NCBI RefSeq assembly: GCF_902506265.1
Contig: NZ_LR733556.1
Location: forward strand, 1,333,838 to 1,397,837
Length of the DNA stretch: 64,000 nt
From: Flavobacterium sp. 9AF
GTDB taxonomy: Bacteria > Bacteroidota > Bacteroidia > Flavobacteriales > Flavobacteriaceae
Reading direction: 5' to 3'
Positions 17,778-27,425 of this stretch are shown here, in pieces. The translations under genes and the position numbers were made by a program. Position 1 is the stretch's first letter, and every line of letters begins with the position of its first letter. The notes beneath the pieces were generated by a model, which saw only the letters and a list, made by a program, of their open reading frames with translations, was not told where the DNA came from and made no database searches.

Positions 17778-19016
17778 TTAAAAACCGTAAGTTATACCAA
17801 CACCTGGAGAAAAAACAACTGATTTATATGTTCCTTTGAATTGTCCATTTGGATTATGATCATATGAATTATCAATTTCATCAAAATGAATATACAAGAA
17901 AGATGCATCAATTCCAAATTTATCATTAATTTGATAAGTTAAACCTCCTGTAAATGCATTCGAATCATTACGTGGCGTTTCAGGAGCAAAATAACCATCT
18001 TGCACTGGACTTTCATCGAAATAATAGCCCGCTCTAAAAGTAAATTTATCATTAGCTTTATACTGAGTTCCAAATCTGTAAGTAGATGCGTCTTTATAAT
18101 TTCTTGGATTTACAGAAGTTGGTAATCCATTATTAAAACTTACATCTAAGCTCTTGTAAGCACTCCACATAGTATGGTTAAAATCGAATGCAAATAACCA
18201 TTTATCAGTCACTTGAACTGAAATACCAGCCGTTACTTCTGCAGGTAATGGAAGATCTGCATTAAAAGTAGTGTTTGTTAATAAAGTTTGAGCGAAATCT
18301 GGAACATCATTAAATGTTGCATCTCCATCTCTAGCTTCCATCATTATTTCCGAACGGTAATTTAAACCTAATCTAATTTTATCAGTTGGATTAAACATCA
18401 TACCAATATTATATCCCCAAGCAGAAATTCCTTTCCCTTCTATTGTTAAATCTGTTGGATCACCATTTACTTGAAAAGTTGTGTTAGAAGCATACAAATT
18501 TCTATTAAAAGTAACAGCACCTGTAGCATATATTGGTCCACCACCAATACTAAAATGCTCACCTACTCTAACAGAAACTGTTGGCTGTACAAAAATTGCT
18601 TTTAAATCAATATTGTTTACTAAATAAGCACCTTGCCAATTTTGATCCCAATCCACTGCACTACCATATGGCGTATAAACTGCTAATCCGGCTGTTAACC
18701 AATCATTCAATTTATAGGTAGCATATGCATTAAAAGGCGTACCAAAATTATCTGAAGAAGCAGTTGTGTTAAACGTGTTTTCTTGAAATCTTACTTTAGC
18801 AAATAAAGCATTAGCCCCTACAGATAAATTAAATTTTTTATCCAGGAACGCCATCCCTGCTGGATTAAAAAAAGCTGTCTCCGCACTATTTACTACAGCA
18901 ACACCTGTATGCCCCATAGCCAATTGTTTCTGACCTTGAATACTCACTCTATACCCACCCGCAAAAGCCGTAGAGCTAGCCAAAGCCATTAATGTTACAG
19001 AAAGTAATTTTCTCAT
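17778..19016 (-). CDS. OmpP1/FadL/TodX outer membrane transporter
   Basis: Beta-barrel transporter for hydrophobic compounds, 412 residues. Signal peptide ends at AFA-GGYRVSIQ. The FadL-family N-terminal hatch region (QLAMGHTGVAVV..AETAFFNPAGMAFL) with the NPAG motif is clear, and the protein ends in an aromatic residue (GITYGF) as outer membrane barrels do. Probable substrates are fatty acids or hydrocarbons. First gene of a two-gene operon with the SGNH lipoprotein. Confidence 0.94.
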   Translation of the reverse strand: MRKLLSVTLMALASSTAFAGGYRVSIQGQKQLAMGHTGVAVVNSAETAFFNPAGMAFLDKKFNLSVGANALFAKVRFQENTFNTTASSDNFGTPFNAYATYKLNDWLTAGLAVYTPYGSAVDWDQNWQGAYLVNNIDLKAIFVQPTVSVRVGEHFSIGGGPIYATGAVTFNRNLYASNTTFQVNGDPTDLTIEGKGISAWGYNIGMMFNPTDKIRLGLNYRSEIMMEARDGDATFNDVPDFAQTLLTNTTFNADLPLPAEVTAGISVQVTDKWLFAFDFNHTMWSAYKSLDVSFNNGLPTSVNPRNYKDASTYRFGTQYKANDKFTFRAGYYFDESPVQDGYFAPETPRNDSNAFTGGLTYQINDKFGIDASFLYIHFDEIDNSYDHNPNGQFKGTYKSVVFSPGVGITYGF

Positions 19017-19063
19017 AATGTTAAAATGTGTTAGTTTTCTTGAATTTATTAATATCTACATAC

Positions 19064-19093
19064 CAAAATTATAATAAAATATGGAATTTACAA
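19064..19093 (-). promoter_or_regulatory. Promoter of the FadL/TodX-SGNH operon
   Basis: Minus-strand TTG (19093-19091), 19 bp, then TAATTTTG (19071-19064), close to the tig promoter in sequence and spacing. Leader about 43 bp. Confidence 0.55.
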
Positions 19094-19136
19094 TTTTTTA
19101 GCCTAAAATATTATGCATTCATAATAAATTTAATTT

Positions 19137-19898
19137 TTAGTTTAAAAAATTCATGACAGCAGCATAAAAATCATTAGGGTTTTCTGCGTGTAACCAATGA
19201 CCTGCATTTGAAATAGTAACTATCTCACTCTTAGGAAACAAAAAATTTATACTTTCAAAATCAGCATCTTCTATATAATTAGATCGATCCCCTCTTAAAA
19301 ACAAAACCTCTTTTTCAAAACTTAAACCTACAGGTAATTCCTTACCAATTTCTTGTATATTCAGAGTCAAACTTTTTAAATTAAATCTAAATCCTAGCTG
19401 CCCATGTTCTACCCAATATAAATTTTTCAATAAAAATTGTCGAGTACCAAAATCATTTATATATTTTGACAAAATAGAATCTACTTCTGTTCTACTAGGT
19501 TTTAAATCAAAATTTATAGCATTCAATCCTTCTAATATAGTTTGATGATGTGGTGCGTAATATTTTGGTCCAATATCTGCAACAATAAGCTTAGAAACTA
19601 ACGCTTGGTATTGACAAGCAAATTGCATAGCCACTTTTCCTCCCATAGAATGCCCTAACAATACTATATTATCTAAATTATTATATTTACAATATTCTAA
19701 AACATCTTTAACCATTAAATCATAATTAAATTCATCCGACTGAAGACTTCTACCGTGATTCCTCATGTCTAACAAGTGTACTTCAAAACCATGCTGAGCA
19801 AATTGACCTCCTAAGGTTTTCCAGTTATCAGACATTCCTAAAAAACCATGAATAATTAAAAAAGGAAGTCCTTGACCTTCAATTTTTGAATAAATCAT
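19137..19898 (-). CDS. Alpha/beta hydrolase (YbfF-like esterase)
   Basis: Cytoplasmic alpha/beta-fold hydrolase of 253 residues. Oxyanion region HGFLGMSDNW (17-26), nucleophile elbow GHSMGG with S84, acid D204 and histidine H234 in NAGHWLHAENP. These fit the YbfF short-chain esterase group. Its ATG overlaps the pdxJ stop by one base (TAATG), so it is translationally coupled to pdxJ. The physiological substrate is unknown. Confidence 0.9.
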   Translation of the reverse strand: MIYSKIEGQGLPFLIIHGFLGMSDNWKTLGGQFAQHGFEVHLLDMRNHGRSLQSDEFNYDLMVKDVLEYCKYNNLDNIVLLGHSMGGKVAMQFACQYQALVSKLIVADIGPKYYAPHHQTILEGLNAINFDLKPSRTEVDSILSKYINDFGTRQFLLKNLYWVEHGQLGFRFNLKSLTLNIQEIGKELPVGLSFEKEVLFLRGDRSNYIEDADFESINFLFPKSEIVTISNAGHWLHAENPNDFYAAVMNFLN

Positions 19899-20611
19899 TA
19901 TTTTAATTTTTGAAGATACATATTTACTACATTTTCTATTCCTAAATAAATAGATTCAGCAATTAAAGCATGACCTATTGAGACTTCTAATAAGTTCGGG
20001 ATATTTTCTTTAAAAAATTTAATATTTTCCAAACTCAAATCATGACCTGCATTTATTCCAAGCTCCAGCTCATTGGCTCTTACAGCTGCTTCAACATAGG
20101 ATTTAATGCCTTGCTTATTTCCCAATTCATATTGTTTAGCAAATTCTTCTGTATATAATTCTATTCTATCTGTCCCCGTTTCTTTAGCTCCTTCAACCAT
20201 TTGCACTACTGGATCCACAAAAATAGAAGTTCGTATTTTATTCCTTTTACATTCAGCAATTATTTCTTTCAAAAAATCCTTATGCTTAATTGTATTCCAG
20301 CCTGCATTTGAAGTAATTGCATCATCTGCATCGGGTACAAGTGTAACTTGTGTGGGCTTAATATCAAGTACTAAATCCATAAATTTTTTAATTGGATTTC
20401 CCTCAATGTTATATTCTGTAAACACAATTGGCTTTAAATCTAAAGCGTCTTGATACCTAATATGTCTTTCATCTGGCCTTGGATGAATAGTAATTCCTTG
20501 TGCTCCAAATTTTTGTAAATCTTTTGCCACTTGCAATAAATTAGGCACATTTCCACCTCTCGAATTTCTTAAAGTGGCTATTTTATTAATATTTACGGAT
20601 AACTTTGTCAT
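19898..20611 (-). CDS. pdxJ: Pyridoxine 5'-phosphate synthase
   Basis: Makes pyridoxine 5'-phosphate from 1-deoxyxylulose 5-phosphate and 3-amino-2-oxopropyl phosphate, the last ring-forming step of the DXP-dependent vitamin B6 route. Residues LSVNINKIATLRNSRGG, ITIHPRPDERHI and GINAGHDLSLEN are the family's active-site segments. Length 237 is normal. A -7-like box (TATTTTTG on the minus strand, 20639-20632) lies about 20 bp upstream of the ATG. Confidence 0.97.
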   Translation of the reverse strand: MTKLSVNINKIATLRNSRGGNVPNLLQVAKDLQKFGAQGITIHPRPDERHIRYQDALDLKPIVFTEYNIEGNPIKKFMDLVLDIKPTQVTLVPDADDAITSNAGWNTIKHKDFLKEIIAECKRNKIRTSIFVDPVVQMVEGAKETGTDRIELYTEEFAKQYELGNKQGIKSYVEAAVRANELELGINAGHDLSLENIKFFKENIPNLLEVSIGHALIAESIYLGIENVVNMYLQKLK

Positions 20612-20703
20612 ATTTTTTTCTATTATTTTTACAAAAATACAAAGTATAAATAGCTTTAATAATCAATTTTTGATTAATTTGCAGTAAAATTACATTCGCT
20701 ATA

Positions 20704-21366
20704 ATGAACAACACATTAATTGATTTTTTAAACATTGAGATCAAGCCGTTAAAAAGCAAAGAAAGTATTGCAGATGCTCAAGACTTATTTGCAGATTATA
20801 ACTACACCCATTTTCCTGTAACAGAAGAAAATGTGTATATCGGATGTATTTCAAAAGAAGATGCGGAAATATACCCAAGTCATAAAACCATTGGAGATTG
20901 CAGATATGAATTTGATCGCTTCTATGTTCGTTCAGAAATGATATGGTTAGATGTTTTGGAAGAATTTGCCAAAAACGAAGCTAACATTGTTCCCGTTTTA
21001 AATGCTCAAAATAAATATGTTGGCTATTATGAATTAGATGATGTAATCAAATTTTTTCATGAAACTCCTTTTTTAAGAGAAGAGGGAGGAATTTTAGTCA
21101 TAAGAAAGGAGATATCAAATTTTTCCATGAGTCAAGTTTCTCAAATTGTTGAAAGCAATAATGCTAAACTTTTAGGATTGTTTATTTCAAAATCGGAAGC
21201 CAATTATGTAGAATTGACTTTAAAGATAAGCCAGAGTTCCTTAAATGAAATCATTCAAACTTTTAGAAGGTATGAATACGAAATAATATCGGAACATCAA
21301 GAAGATAGCTATTTAAAAAACTTAAAAGATCGCTCAGATTACTTAGATAAGTACATGAATATTTAA
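20704..21366 (+). CDS. CBS-domain protein
   Basis: Cytoplasmic protein of 220 residues with two CBS motifs in roughly the first 130 residues (first ending in YTHFPVTEENVYIGCI, second in EANIVPVLNAQNKYVGYYEL). The remaining C-terminal part (about 130-220) looks like an ACT-like regulatory fold. CBS pairs bind adenosyl nucleotides. It lies 25 bp upstream of nadK in the same direction, which suggests that it senses ATP/NAD(H) status (inference). A -7-like TTAATTTG at 20674-20681 lies upstream. Confidence 0.85.
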   Translation: MNNTLIDFLNIEIKPLKSKESIADAQDLFADYNYTHFPVTEENVYIGCISKEDAEIYPSHKTIGDCRYEFDRFYVRSEMIWLDVLEEFAKNEANIVPVLNAQNKYVGYYELDDVIKFFHETPFLREEGGILVIRKEISNFSMSQVSQIVESNNAKLLGLFISKSEANYVELTLKISQSSLNEIIQTFRRYEYEIISEHQEDSYLKNLKDRSDYLDKYMNI

Positions 21367-21391
21367 GCCATTTCTATAAAACTTTTTATAT

Positions 21392-22270
21392 ATGAAAATT
21401 GCGATTTTTGGTCAATATTATCAATCTGATACAGAAGATATTGTAAAAAATGTTTTAGAAATTCTTCTCAACAATCAAGTTATATTGATTATCGAAAAAA
21501 AATTTCATCAAGAAATCAAAACACCTCTAAAAGAAAAATGCAACACCTATTCTTCCCACGAAGAATTAGAAGATGATGTAGATGTCTTAATAAGTATAGG
21601 TGGAGATGGAACTATATTAAGAGCAGTTACTTATGTAAGAGACAAAAAAATTCCTATAGTAGGAATAAATGCTGGCAGACTTGGTTTTTTAGCTACCGTT
21701 CAGATAAAAAACATTGAGATTTTTTTATATAGAATTTTAAATAAAGATTACACTTTATCTAAAAGAAGTCTTTTAAGTTTAACTTGTTTTCCAAAAAATC
21801 CTGATTTAGTTGATTTGAATTTTGCCTTAAACGAAGTAACTGTTTCAAGAAAGGACACCACTTCAATGATAACTATAGAAACCTATCTTAATGATGAATA
21901 TCTTACTTCTTATTGGGCAGATGGTCTAATTATATCTACTCCTACTGGATCAACAGGTTATTCTTTGAGTTGTGGCGGTCCTGTATTAATTCCAAATGTA
22001 AATAGCTTAGTAATAACCCCCATCGCTCCACATAACCTCAATGCAAGACCACTTGTAATTCCAGACGATACTGAAATTACTTTAAAAGTTTCTGGTAGAG
22101 AAGAACAATATTTAGTTTCACTCGATTCTAGAATAACATCGGTTACAAATGAAACTTTATTAAAAATAAAAAAGACCCCTTTCGAAATAAACATGGTAAC
22201 ATTTAATGAAGAAGGTTTTTTAAAAACCATTAGAAAAAAACTCCTTTGGGGAGAAGATAGAAGAAATTAA
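21392..22270 (+). CDS. nadK: NAD kinase
   Basis: Phosphorylates NAD to NADP. The signature GGDGT is at residues 70-74 with D72, followed by GINAGRLGFLAT and the NAD-binding TPTGSTGYSLSCGGP. Length 292 is typical. It is downstream of the CBS-domain gene and starts the run of nadK, DUF6089, uppS, bamA seen in Flavobacteria. Confidence 0.97.
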   Translation: MKIAIFGQYYQSDTEDIVKNVLEILLNNQVILIIEKKFHQEIKTPLKEKCNTYSSHEELEDDVDVLISIGGDGTILRAVTYVRDKKIPIVGINAGRLGFLATVQIKNIEIFLYRILNKDYTLSKRSLLSLTCFPKNPDLVDLNFALNEVTVSRKDTTSMITIETYLNDEYLTSYWADGLIISTPTGSTGYSLSCGGPVLIPNVNSLVITPIAPHNLNARPLVIPDDTEITLKVSGREEQYLVSLDSRITSVTNETLLKIKKTPFEINMVTFNEEGFLKTIRKKLLWGEDRRN

Positions 22271-22369
22271 TACCTCAAACATAACTTTTACTTTTTTTTT
22301 GCGTTTATACATTACCATTTATTTAGGAATAAAATTTTCAATTAAATGTGGTAAAGAAATCTATATTGT

Positions 22370-22377
22370 TATATTTG
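22370..22377 (+). promoter_or_regulatory. -7 box upstream of the DUF6089-like gene
   Basis: TATATTTG matches TAnnTTTG, 16 bp before the ATG at 22394. It could start the DUF6089-uppS-bamA transcript. A -33 TTG is not obvious. Confidence 0.45.
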
Positions 22378-22393
22378 CAAACTATTTTAAAAA

Positions 22394-23077
22394 ATGAGAA
22401 AGTTTTTTGTTTACATATTCTTGTTATTGAGTACTACTGCTATAACGGCTCAAATAAATGAATTAGGTGTTTTTTTAGGAGGTTCAAACTACATAGGAGA
22501 CGTAGGCCCAACTAATTATATATCTCCTAACAATGTTGCTTTGGGTCTTATATACAAATGGAATAAAAGTACGAGACATTCCTATCGCTTATCATATACT
22601 TATGCTAAAATTGAGTCTTCTGATAGTGATAGTAATGTGCCTAGTCGATATTTAAGGGACAAAAGTTTTAAAAATTATATTCACGACTTTACTTTAGGGC
22701 TTGAATTTAATTTTTTTGAATTCAATTTACATGATTCTGAAAAAGCTTTCACTCCTTATGTTTCCTCTGGAATAAGCTATTTTATATATAATGAAAATTT
22801 TATTCCATCAAAAACCGAAGAATTAGATTATAGGCATAGTCAATTTGCTATACCAATGATAATAGGAGTAAAAACTCGACTATATAGAAATTTTGTCTTA
22901 GGAGCCGAAATAGGGGCGCGTTATACTTTTACAGACAATTTAGACGGAAGCAATCCTAAAAACAACAACTTACAAGGCTATCGTTTTGGCAATCTGAACA
23001 GCAAAGATTGGTATGTGTTTTCAGGAATTACATTAACTTACACATTTGGACAAAATCCATGTTTTTGCGCTGAATAA
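22394..23077 (+). CDS. DUF6089-like outer membrane beta-barrel protein
   Basis: Protein of 227 residues with a signal peptide (MRKFFVYIFLLLSTTAITAQ) and an alternating beta-strand pattern of a small barrel. The opening ELGVFLGGSNYIGDVG and the FSGITLTYTFG end fit the DUF6089 porin-like family that precedes uppS-bamA in Flavobacteria. Only 2 bp separate it from uppS. Its position suggests a part in outer membrane assembly, but no function is established. Confidence 0.85.
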   Translation: MRKFFVYIFLLLSTTAITAQINELGVFLGGSNYIGDVGPTNYISPNNVALGLIYKWNKSTRHSYRLSYTYAKIESSDSDSNVPSRYLRDKSFKNYIHDFTLGLEFNFFEFNLHDSEKAFTPYVSSGISYFIYNENFIPSKTEELDYRHSQFAIPMIIGVKTRLYRNFVLGAEIGARYTFTDNLDGSNPKNNNLQGYRFGNLNSKDWYVFSGITLTYTFGQNPCFCAE

Positions 23078-23079
23078 TT

Positions 23080-23820
23080 ATGAGTATAAAAGAAAAAATA
23101 GACAATACAAAATTACCCACACATTTAGCCATCATAATGGACGGTAATGGTAGATGGGCGAAACAAAAAGGTCTATTACGCACACTAGGACATGAAAGCG
23201 GTACAAAATCAGTTAAACAAACCGTAGAAAATTGTGCAAGATTAGGCATTAAACACCTTACACTTTATGCTTTTTCTACAGAAAACTGGAACCGACCTAA
23301 ACTAGAAGTTGACACCTTAATGAAACTTTTAATTTCTTCTTTAAAAAAAGAATTAAAGACTTTAAAAGAAAATAATATCAAATTGAATGCAATTGGAAAT
23401 TTAACAAATTTACCAGAAAAAGTTCAAAAAGAATTACAAGAAGTAATTCAAAAAACATCCGAAAACTCCCGTATGACCTTAACTTTAGCATTAAGTTATG
23501 GTGCAAGAGAAGAGCTTATACAAGCTGTTAAAAAAATTTCAGATAAAGTTAAAAATAATATAATTTCCACTCACACTATTGACGAATCGATTATTAATGA
23601 GCATCTTTACACGCACAATTTGCCAGATGTTGATTTAGTAATTCGAACAAGTGGTGAACACAGAATAAGTAATTTCTTACTTTGGCAAATTGCATATGCA
23701 GAATTTTACTTTACTGATGTTTTATGGCCAGATTTCAGCGAAGAAGATTTGTATAAAGCAATTATAAGTTATCAAAGTAGAGAAAGAAGGTTTGGAAAAA
23801 CAAGCGAACAAATTTCATAA
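23080..23820 (+). CDS. uppS: Undecaprenyl diphosphate synthase (isoprenyl transferase)
   Basis: Condenses isopentenyl diphosphate with farnesyl diphosphate to make the C55 lipid carrier for cell wall and O-antigen synthesis. Catalytic D21 lies in IIMDGNGRWAKQKG; LYAFSTENW and DLVIRTSGEHRISNFLLWQ are family motifs, and RERRFGKT closes the protein. Length 246 is normal. The stop is 7 bp before my chosen bamA start, so the genes are tightly coupled. Confidence 0.97.
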   Translation: MSIKEKIDNTKLPTHLAIIMDGNGRWAKQKGLLRTLGHESGTKSVKQTVENCARLGIKHLTLYAFSTENWNRPKLEVDTLMKLLISSLKKELKTLKENNIKLNAIGNLTNLPEKVQKELQEVIQKTSENSRMTLTLALSYGAREELIQAVKKISDKVKNNIISTHTIDESIINEHLYTHNLPDVDLVIRTSGEHRISNFLLWQIAYAEFYFTDVLWPDFSEEDLYKAIISYQSRERRFGKTSEQIS

Positions 23821-23827
23821 GAAAAAA

Positions 23828-26488
23828 ATGTTAAAGAAAGGTTTACAATTATTTTTTACCATAATTATTATTGGTAATAGTGCTAAATTAGTTGCTCAAG
23901 AAACAAAATTAGAAAACGGAAAAGAATATATACTAGGAGGCGTAGAAGTAACTGGTAAAAGTAAATATAGTGAACAAACTGTTGTTACCTTCTCTGGACT
24001 AGAAAAAGGTCAAAAAATTATTGTACCTGGTGAAGATATTAGTTTAGCAATAAAAAAACTTTGGAAACTTGGTCTTTTTAGTGACGTTAATTTCTATGTA
24101 AATCAAATCAAAGGAGATAGTATCTTTTTAGAATTAAATTTGATAGAATCACCTAAATTATCAGATGTTAAAATACAAGGTATAAAAAAGGGAAAAGTTG
24201 AAGATTTAATCAAAGAAATAGATCTAAAAAAAGGAAAAGTAGTAAATGAGAACTTAATTACTACATCTAAAAATTATATTGAAAATAAATATAAAAAAGA
24301 CGGATTTTACAATACCAAAGTTTTTATAACAACTACACCCGATTCTACTGAAACAGAAGTAAAAATGCTAGTTAATATCGACAAAGGAGATAAAGTAAAA
24401 GTAGGAAGTATTGCCTTTGAAGGAAATTCTGAACTTAGTGATGCAAAGCTTCGAAAAACTTTTAAAAACACTAAGCAAAAAAATCCAATTAGAATATTTA
24501 AAGCTTCAAAATATATAAAAGATAAATACAAAGAAGATTTAGTAAAAGTAATTGATAAATATAAAGAAAACGGTTTTAGAGATGCTCGAATAGTTTCCGA
24601 TTCTGTTACCTATAATAAAGAGAAAAACCTTATTAACATTAAAGTAAACTTAGAAGAAGGTAGAAAATATTATTTTGGAAATATAAGGTATTTAGGAAAT
24701 ACTGTATATACAGACCAACAATTAGCGAGATTACTAGGAATTAAGAAAGGTGATGTTTACAACGGTGTTCTTTTACAAAAAAGAATTGCAGACAACACTA
24801 AACCTGACGCAGAAGATATTACAAATTTGTACCAAAATAGTGGTTATTTATTTTCAAGTATCAATCCAGTTGAAGTAAAAACTACTAATGACACAATCGA
24901 TTTTGAAATTAGAATCACTGAAGGACCATTAGCCTATTTTAACAAAATATCAGTTGTAGGTAATGACAAAACAAATGATCACGTTATTTATAGAGAATTA
25001 AGAACAAAACCTGGAAATAAATACAGTAAAGAAGATGTTGTTCGCTCAGTGAGAGAAATTGGTCAACTTGGATTTTTTGATCCTGAAGCTATAAAACCAG
25101 ATTTCAAAAATGTTGATCCTCAAGCTGGAACTGTAGATATTGAATATAATGTAGTTGAAAAAGGAGCAAGTCAAATAGAACTACAAGGTGGTTATGGTGG
25201 AGGTGGATTTATTGGTACATTAGGTTTATCTTTTAATAATTTCTCAGCTCGAAATATATTTAAAAAAGATGCTTACAAACCTTTACCAATGGGTGACGGT
25301 CAAAAGATGTCTTTACGTTTACAAGGGAGTTCTTATTTCCAAACCTATAGTTTATCTTTTTCAGAACCTTGGTTTGGAGGTAAAAAACCAGTAAGTTTCT
25401 CTACTTCTATTTCTCATAGTAAACAGTTTTTATACAACTATAGTACTAGAGACGTAACAAGAGACCAAAGTTTTAATATTACTTCACTATCTGTAGGTCT
25501 TGCTAAGCAATTAACCGTTCCTGATGATTTCTTCGTATTATCTCAGAGCGTATCTTTTCAATATTATGATTTAAACAACTATAATACGGGTTTATTTACC
25601 TTTGGGAATGGAGCTTCGAGAAATATAGCATATACTATTGGTTTAAGCAGAAACAGTAAAGGTGTAAATCCAATATATCCTACCTACGGTTCAGAATTTA
25701 GCATTAGCGGAAGGTTTACTCCTCCTTACTCTTGGTTTAATGGTGTAGATTATGATGAATTAAAAAAACAACCTGAATATAAATTAAAATATTACCAAGG
25801 AATTCCATATACAATAATTGAAGATGGTCAACACGCTTTACAAGAAGGTAATTATTTAGGCGCTAATTATGATGATGATGAAAATATTATATCCGTTTTC
25901 TATGTTGACAATCCTAATGATGCTGCAGTAGATAGAGCTAAATATGACCAAAAAAGATTCAATTGGTTAGAATATTATAAAATTAAATTTAAAGCTGATT
26001 GGTACACTCGTTTATATGATAAGTTAGTACTACGTTCATTAGGAGAATTTGGTTTTATGGGCGCTTACAATCAAGACAGAGGTTTAGTACCATTTGAAAG
26101 ATTCTATTTAGGAGGTGATGGATTAGCCAACTTTTCTTTAGATGGTAGAGAGGTAATACAGTTAAGAGGATATCCTAACAACTCCTTGTCTTCAGTTGAT
26201 GGTGGTACTATTTATAACAAATTCTCATTAGAATTAAGATACCCTATCACGCTTAAGCAAGCGGCTTCAATTTATGGTTTAACATTTTTAGAAGCTGGGG
26301 CTGCCTTTGATGATTTTAAAAGCTATAACCCATTCAACATGCAGCGTTCTGCAGGTTTTGGTCTAAGAGTATTTATGCCAGCATTTGGTTTACTAGGAAT
26401 TGATTTTGCTCATGGTTTTGACCCTATTCCAGGACAATCAACAAAAAGTGGATGGCAAACTCATTTCATCATAGGACAACAATTTTAG
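23828..26488 (+). CDS. bamA: Outer membrane protein assembly factor BamA
   Basis: Core of the BAM complex that inserts beta-barrels into the outer membrane. From ATG 23828 the protein has a signal peptide (MLKKGLQLFFTIIIIGNSAK, cut after AQ), five POTRA repeats to about residue 430, then the barrel with GGYGGGGFIGTLGLSF and the lid motif ERFYLGGDG. The longer open frame from 23792 overlaps uppS and places a basic stretch before the signal, so I reject it. A long acidic loop near residues 660-720 is typical of Bacteroidetes BamA. Confidence 0.96.
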   Translation: MLKKGLQLFFTIIIIGNSAKLVAQETKLENGKEYILGGVEVTGKSKYSEQTVVTFSGLEKGQKIIVPGEDISLAIKKLWKLGLFSDVNFYVNQIKGDSIFLELNLIESPKLSDVKIQGIKKGKVEDLIKEIDLKKGKVVNENLITTSKNYIENKYKKDGFYNTKVFITTTPDSTETEVKMLVNIDKGDKVKVGSIAFEGNSELSDAKLRKTFKNTKQKNPIRIFKASKYIKDKYKEDLVKVIDKYKENGFRDARIVSDSVTYNKEKNLINIKVNLEEGRKYYFGNIRYLGNTVYTDQQLARLLGIKKGDVYNGVLLQKRIADNTKPDAEDITNLYQNSGYLFSSINPVEVKTTNDTIDFEIRITEGPLAYFNKISVVGNDKTNDHVIYRELRTKPGNKYSKEDVVRSVREIGQLGFFDPEAIKPDFKNVDPQAGTVDIEYNVVEKGASQIELQGGYGGGGFIGTLGLSFNNFSARNIFKKDAYKPLPMGDGQKMSLRLQGSSYFQTYSLSFSEPWFGGKKPVSFSTSISHSKQFLYNYSTRDVTRDQSFNITSLSVGLAKQLTVPDDFFVLSQSVSFQYYDLNNYNTGLFTFGNGASRNIAYTIGLSRNSKGVNPIYPTYGSEFSISGRFTPPYSWFNGVDYDELKKQPEYKLKYYQGIPYTIIEDGQHALQEGNYLGANYDDDENIISVFYVDNPNDAAVDRAKYDQKRFNWLEYYKIKFKADWYTRLYDKLVLRSLGEFGFMGAYNQDRGLVPFERFYLGGDGLANFSLDGREVIQLRGYPNNSLSSVDGGTIYNKFSLELRYPITLKQAASIYGLTFLEAGAAFDDFKSYNPFNMQRSAGFGLRVFMPAFGLLGIDFAHGFDPIPGQSTKSGWQTHFIIGQQF

Positions 26489-26605
26489 TATTTTTTACGT
26501 TTAGTTTAAAATTCAAAGGTGAAAACAAAACTTATAAAAACATTTCTTATCTTTCGAACGGTTTTTTTAATATCACCAAAAATTAAAAACTAAAATAAAC
26601 AACAA

Positions 26606-27397
26606 ATGAAAAAAGTTTTATTAATAGTACAATTATTCCTTTTTATTACAGGATTTTCTCAATCTGCGAGTGTTCGTATAGGATATATCGATATGGAGTA
26701 TATTCTAGAGAAAGCACCCGATTATGCTGAAGCTAAAGTACAATTAGAACAAAAAGCATCAAAATGGAAAGAAGATATTGAACTAAGAAAAAATGAAATT
26801 AACAAATTAAAAGATAACTTAGCGACTGAGCGAGTTTTGCTTACAAAAGAATTGATTGAAGAACGTGAAGAAGAAATTACTCTTAAAGAAAAAGAACTTT
26901 TTGATTATCAAGAAAAACGTTTTGGAGCAAGAGGTGATTTAATTATTCAAAAATCGCTTTTAGTAAAACCAATTCAAGATCAAGTTTTTACTGCTATACA
27001 AGATATTGCTGAGCAAAAAAGATATGATTTTATATTGGATAAATCCTCAGACTTAACTATCCTATTTGCAGATAAAAGACACGACATAAGCGACTTAGTT
27101 GTAAGAGCCATAATGCGATCAGAAAAAAGAGAGCAGTTATCTAAGAAAGAACTTAAAGCAGAAGAAGCAAAAGAAGCAAAAGAAGACATACAAGATGAAA
27201 ATCCTGCTTTAGCGGAAAGACAAAAAGTATTAGACGAAAAAAAAGCAGCTAGAGAAAAGCTCATGGAAGAAAGAAAAGTGGCTAGAGAAAAAATTCTAGA
27301 AGAAAGAAAAAAAGCAGCTTTAGAAAAGAGAAAAAAAATTGAAGCTGAAAAAAATGGCACAGTAATTGAAAATGAATCTAGTGAAGAAGATAAATAA
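26606..27397 (+). CDS. OmpH/Skp-like periplasmic chaperone with long charged tail
   Basis: Protein of 263 residues with signal peptide (MKKVLLIVQLFLFITGFSQS) and a Skp/OmpH core (about 24-170, GYIDMEYILEKAPDYAEAKV to the DFILDKSSDLTILFA segment). Beyond residue 170 is a highly charged Lys/Glu/Ala/Arg coiled coil with a repeated unit like AREKLMEERKV / AREKILEERKK. Skp holds unfolded outer membrane proteins for BamA, and the gene directly follows bamA. The tail makes it about 100 residues longer than the second copy. Confidence 0.92.
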   Translation: MKKVLLIVQLFLFITGFSQSASVRIGYIDMEYILEKAPDYAEAKVQLEQKASKWKEDIELRKNEINKLKDNLATERVLLTKELIEEREEEITLKEKELFDYQEKRFGARGDLIIQKSLLVKPIQDQVFTAIQDIAEQKRYDFILDKSSDLTILFADKRHDISDLVVRAIMRSEKREQLSKKELKAEEAKEAKEDIQDENPALAERQKVLDEKKAAREKLMEERKVAREKILEERKKAALEKRKKIEAEKNGTVIENESSEEDK

Positions 27398-27425
27398 TAA
27401 CCTAAAATTAATTTAAAAATAGAAA

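Noticed and set aside
23792..23827. bamA start overlapping uppS
   Set aside because: It would put a basic 12-residue leader before the signal peptide; ATG 23828 gives a normal signal.
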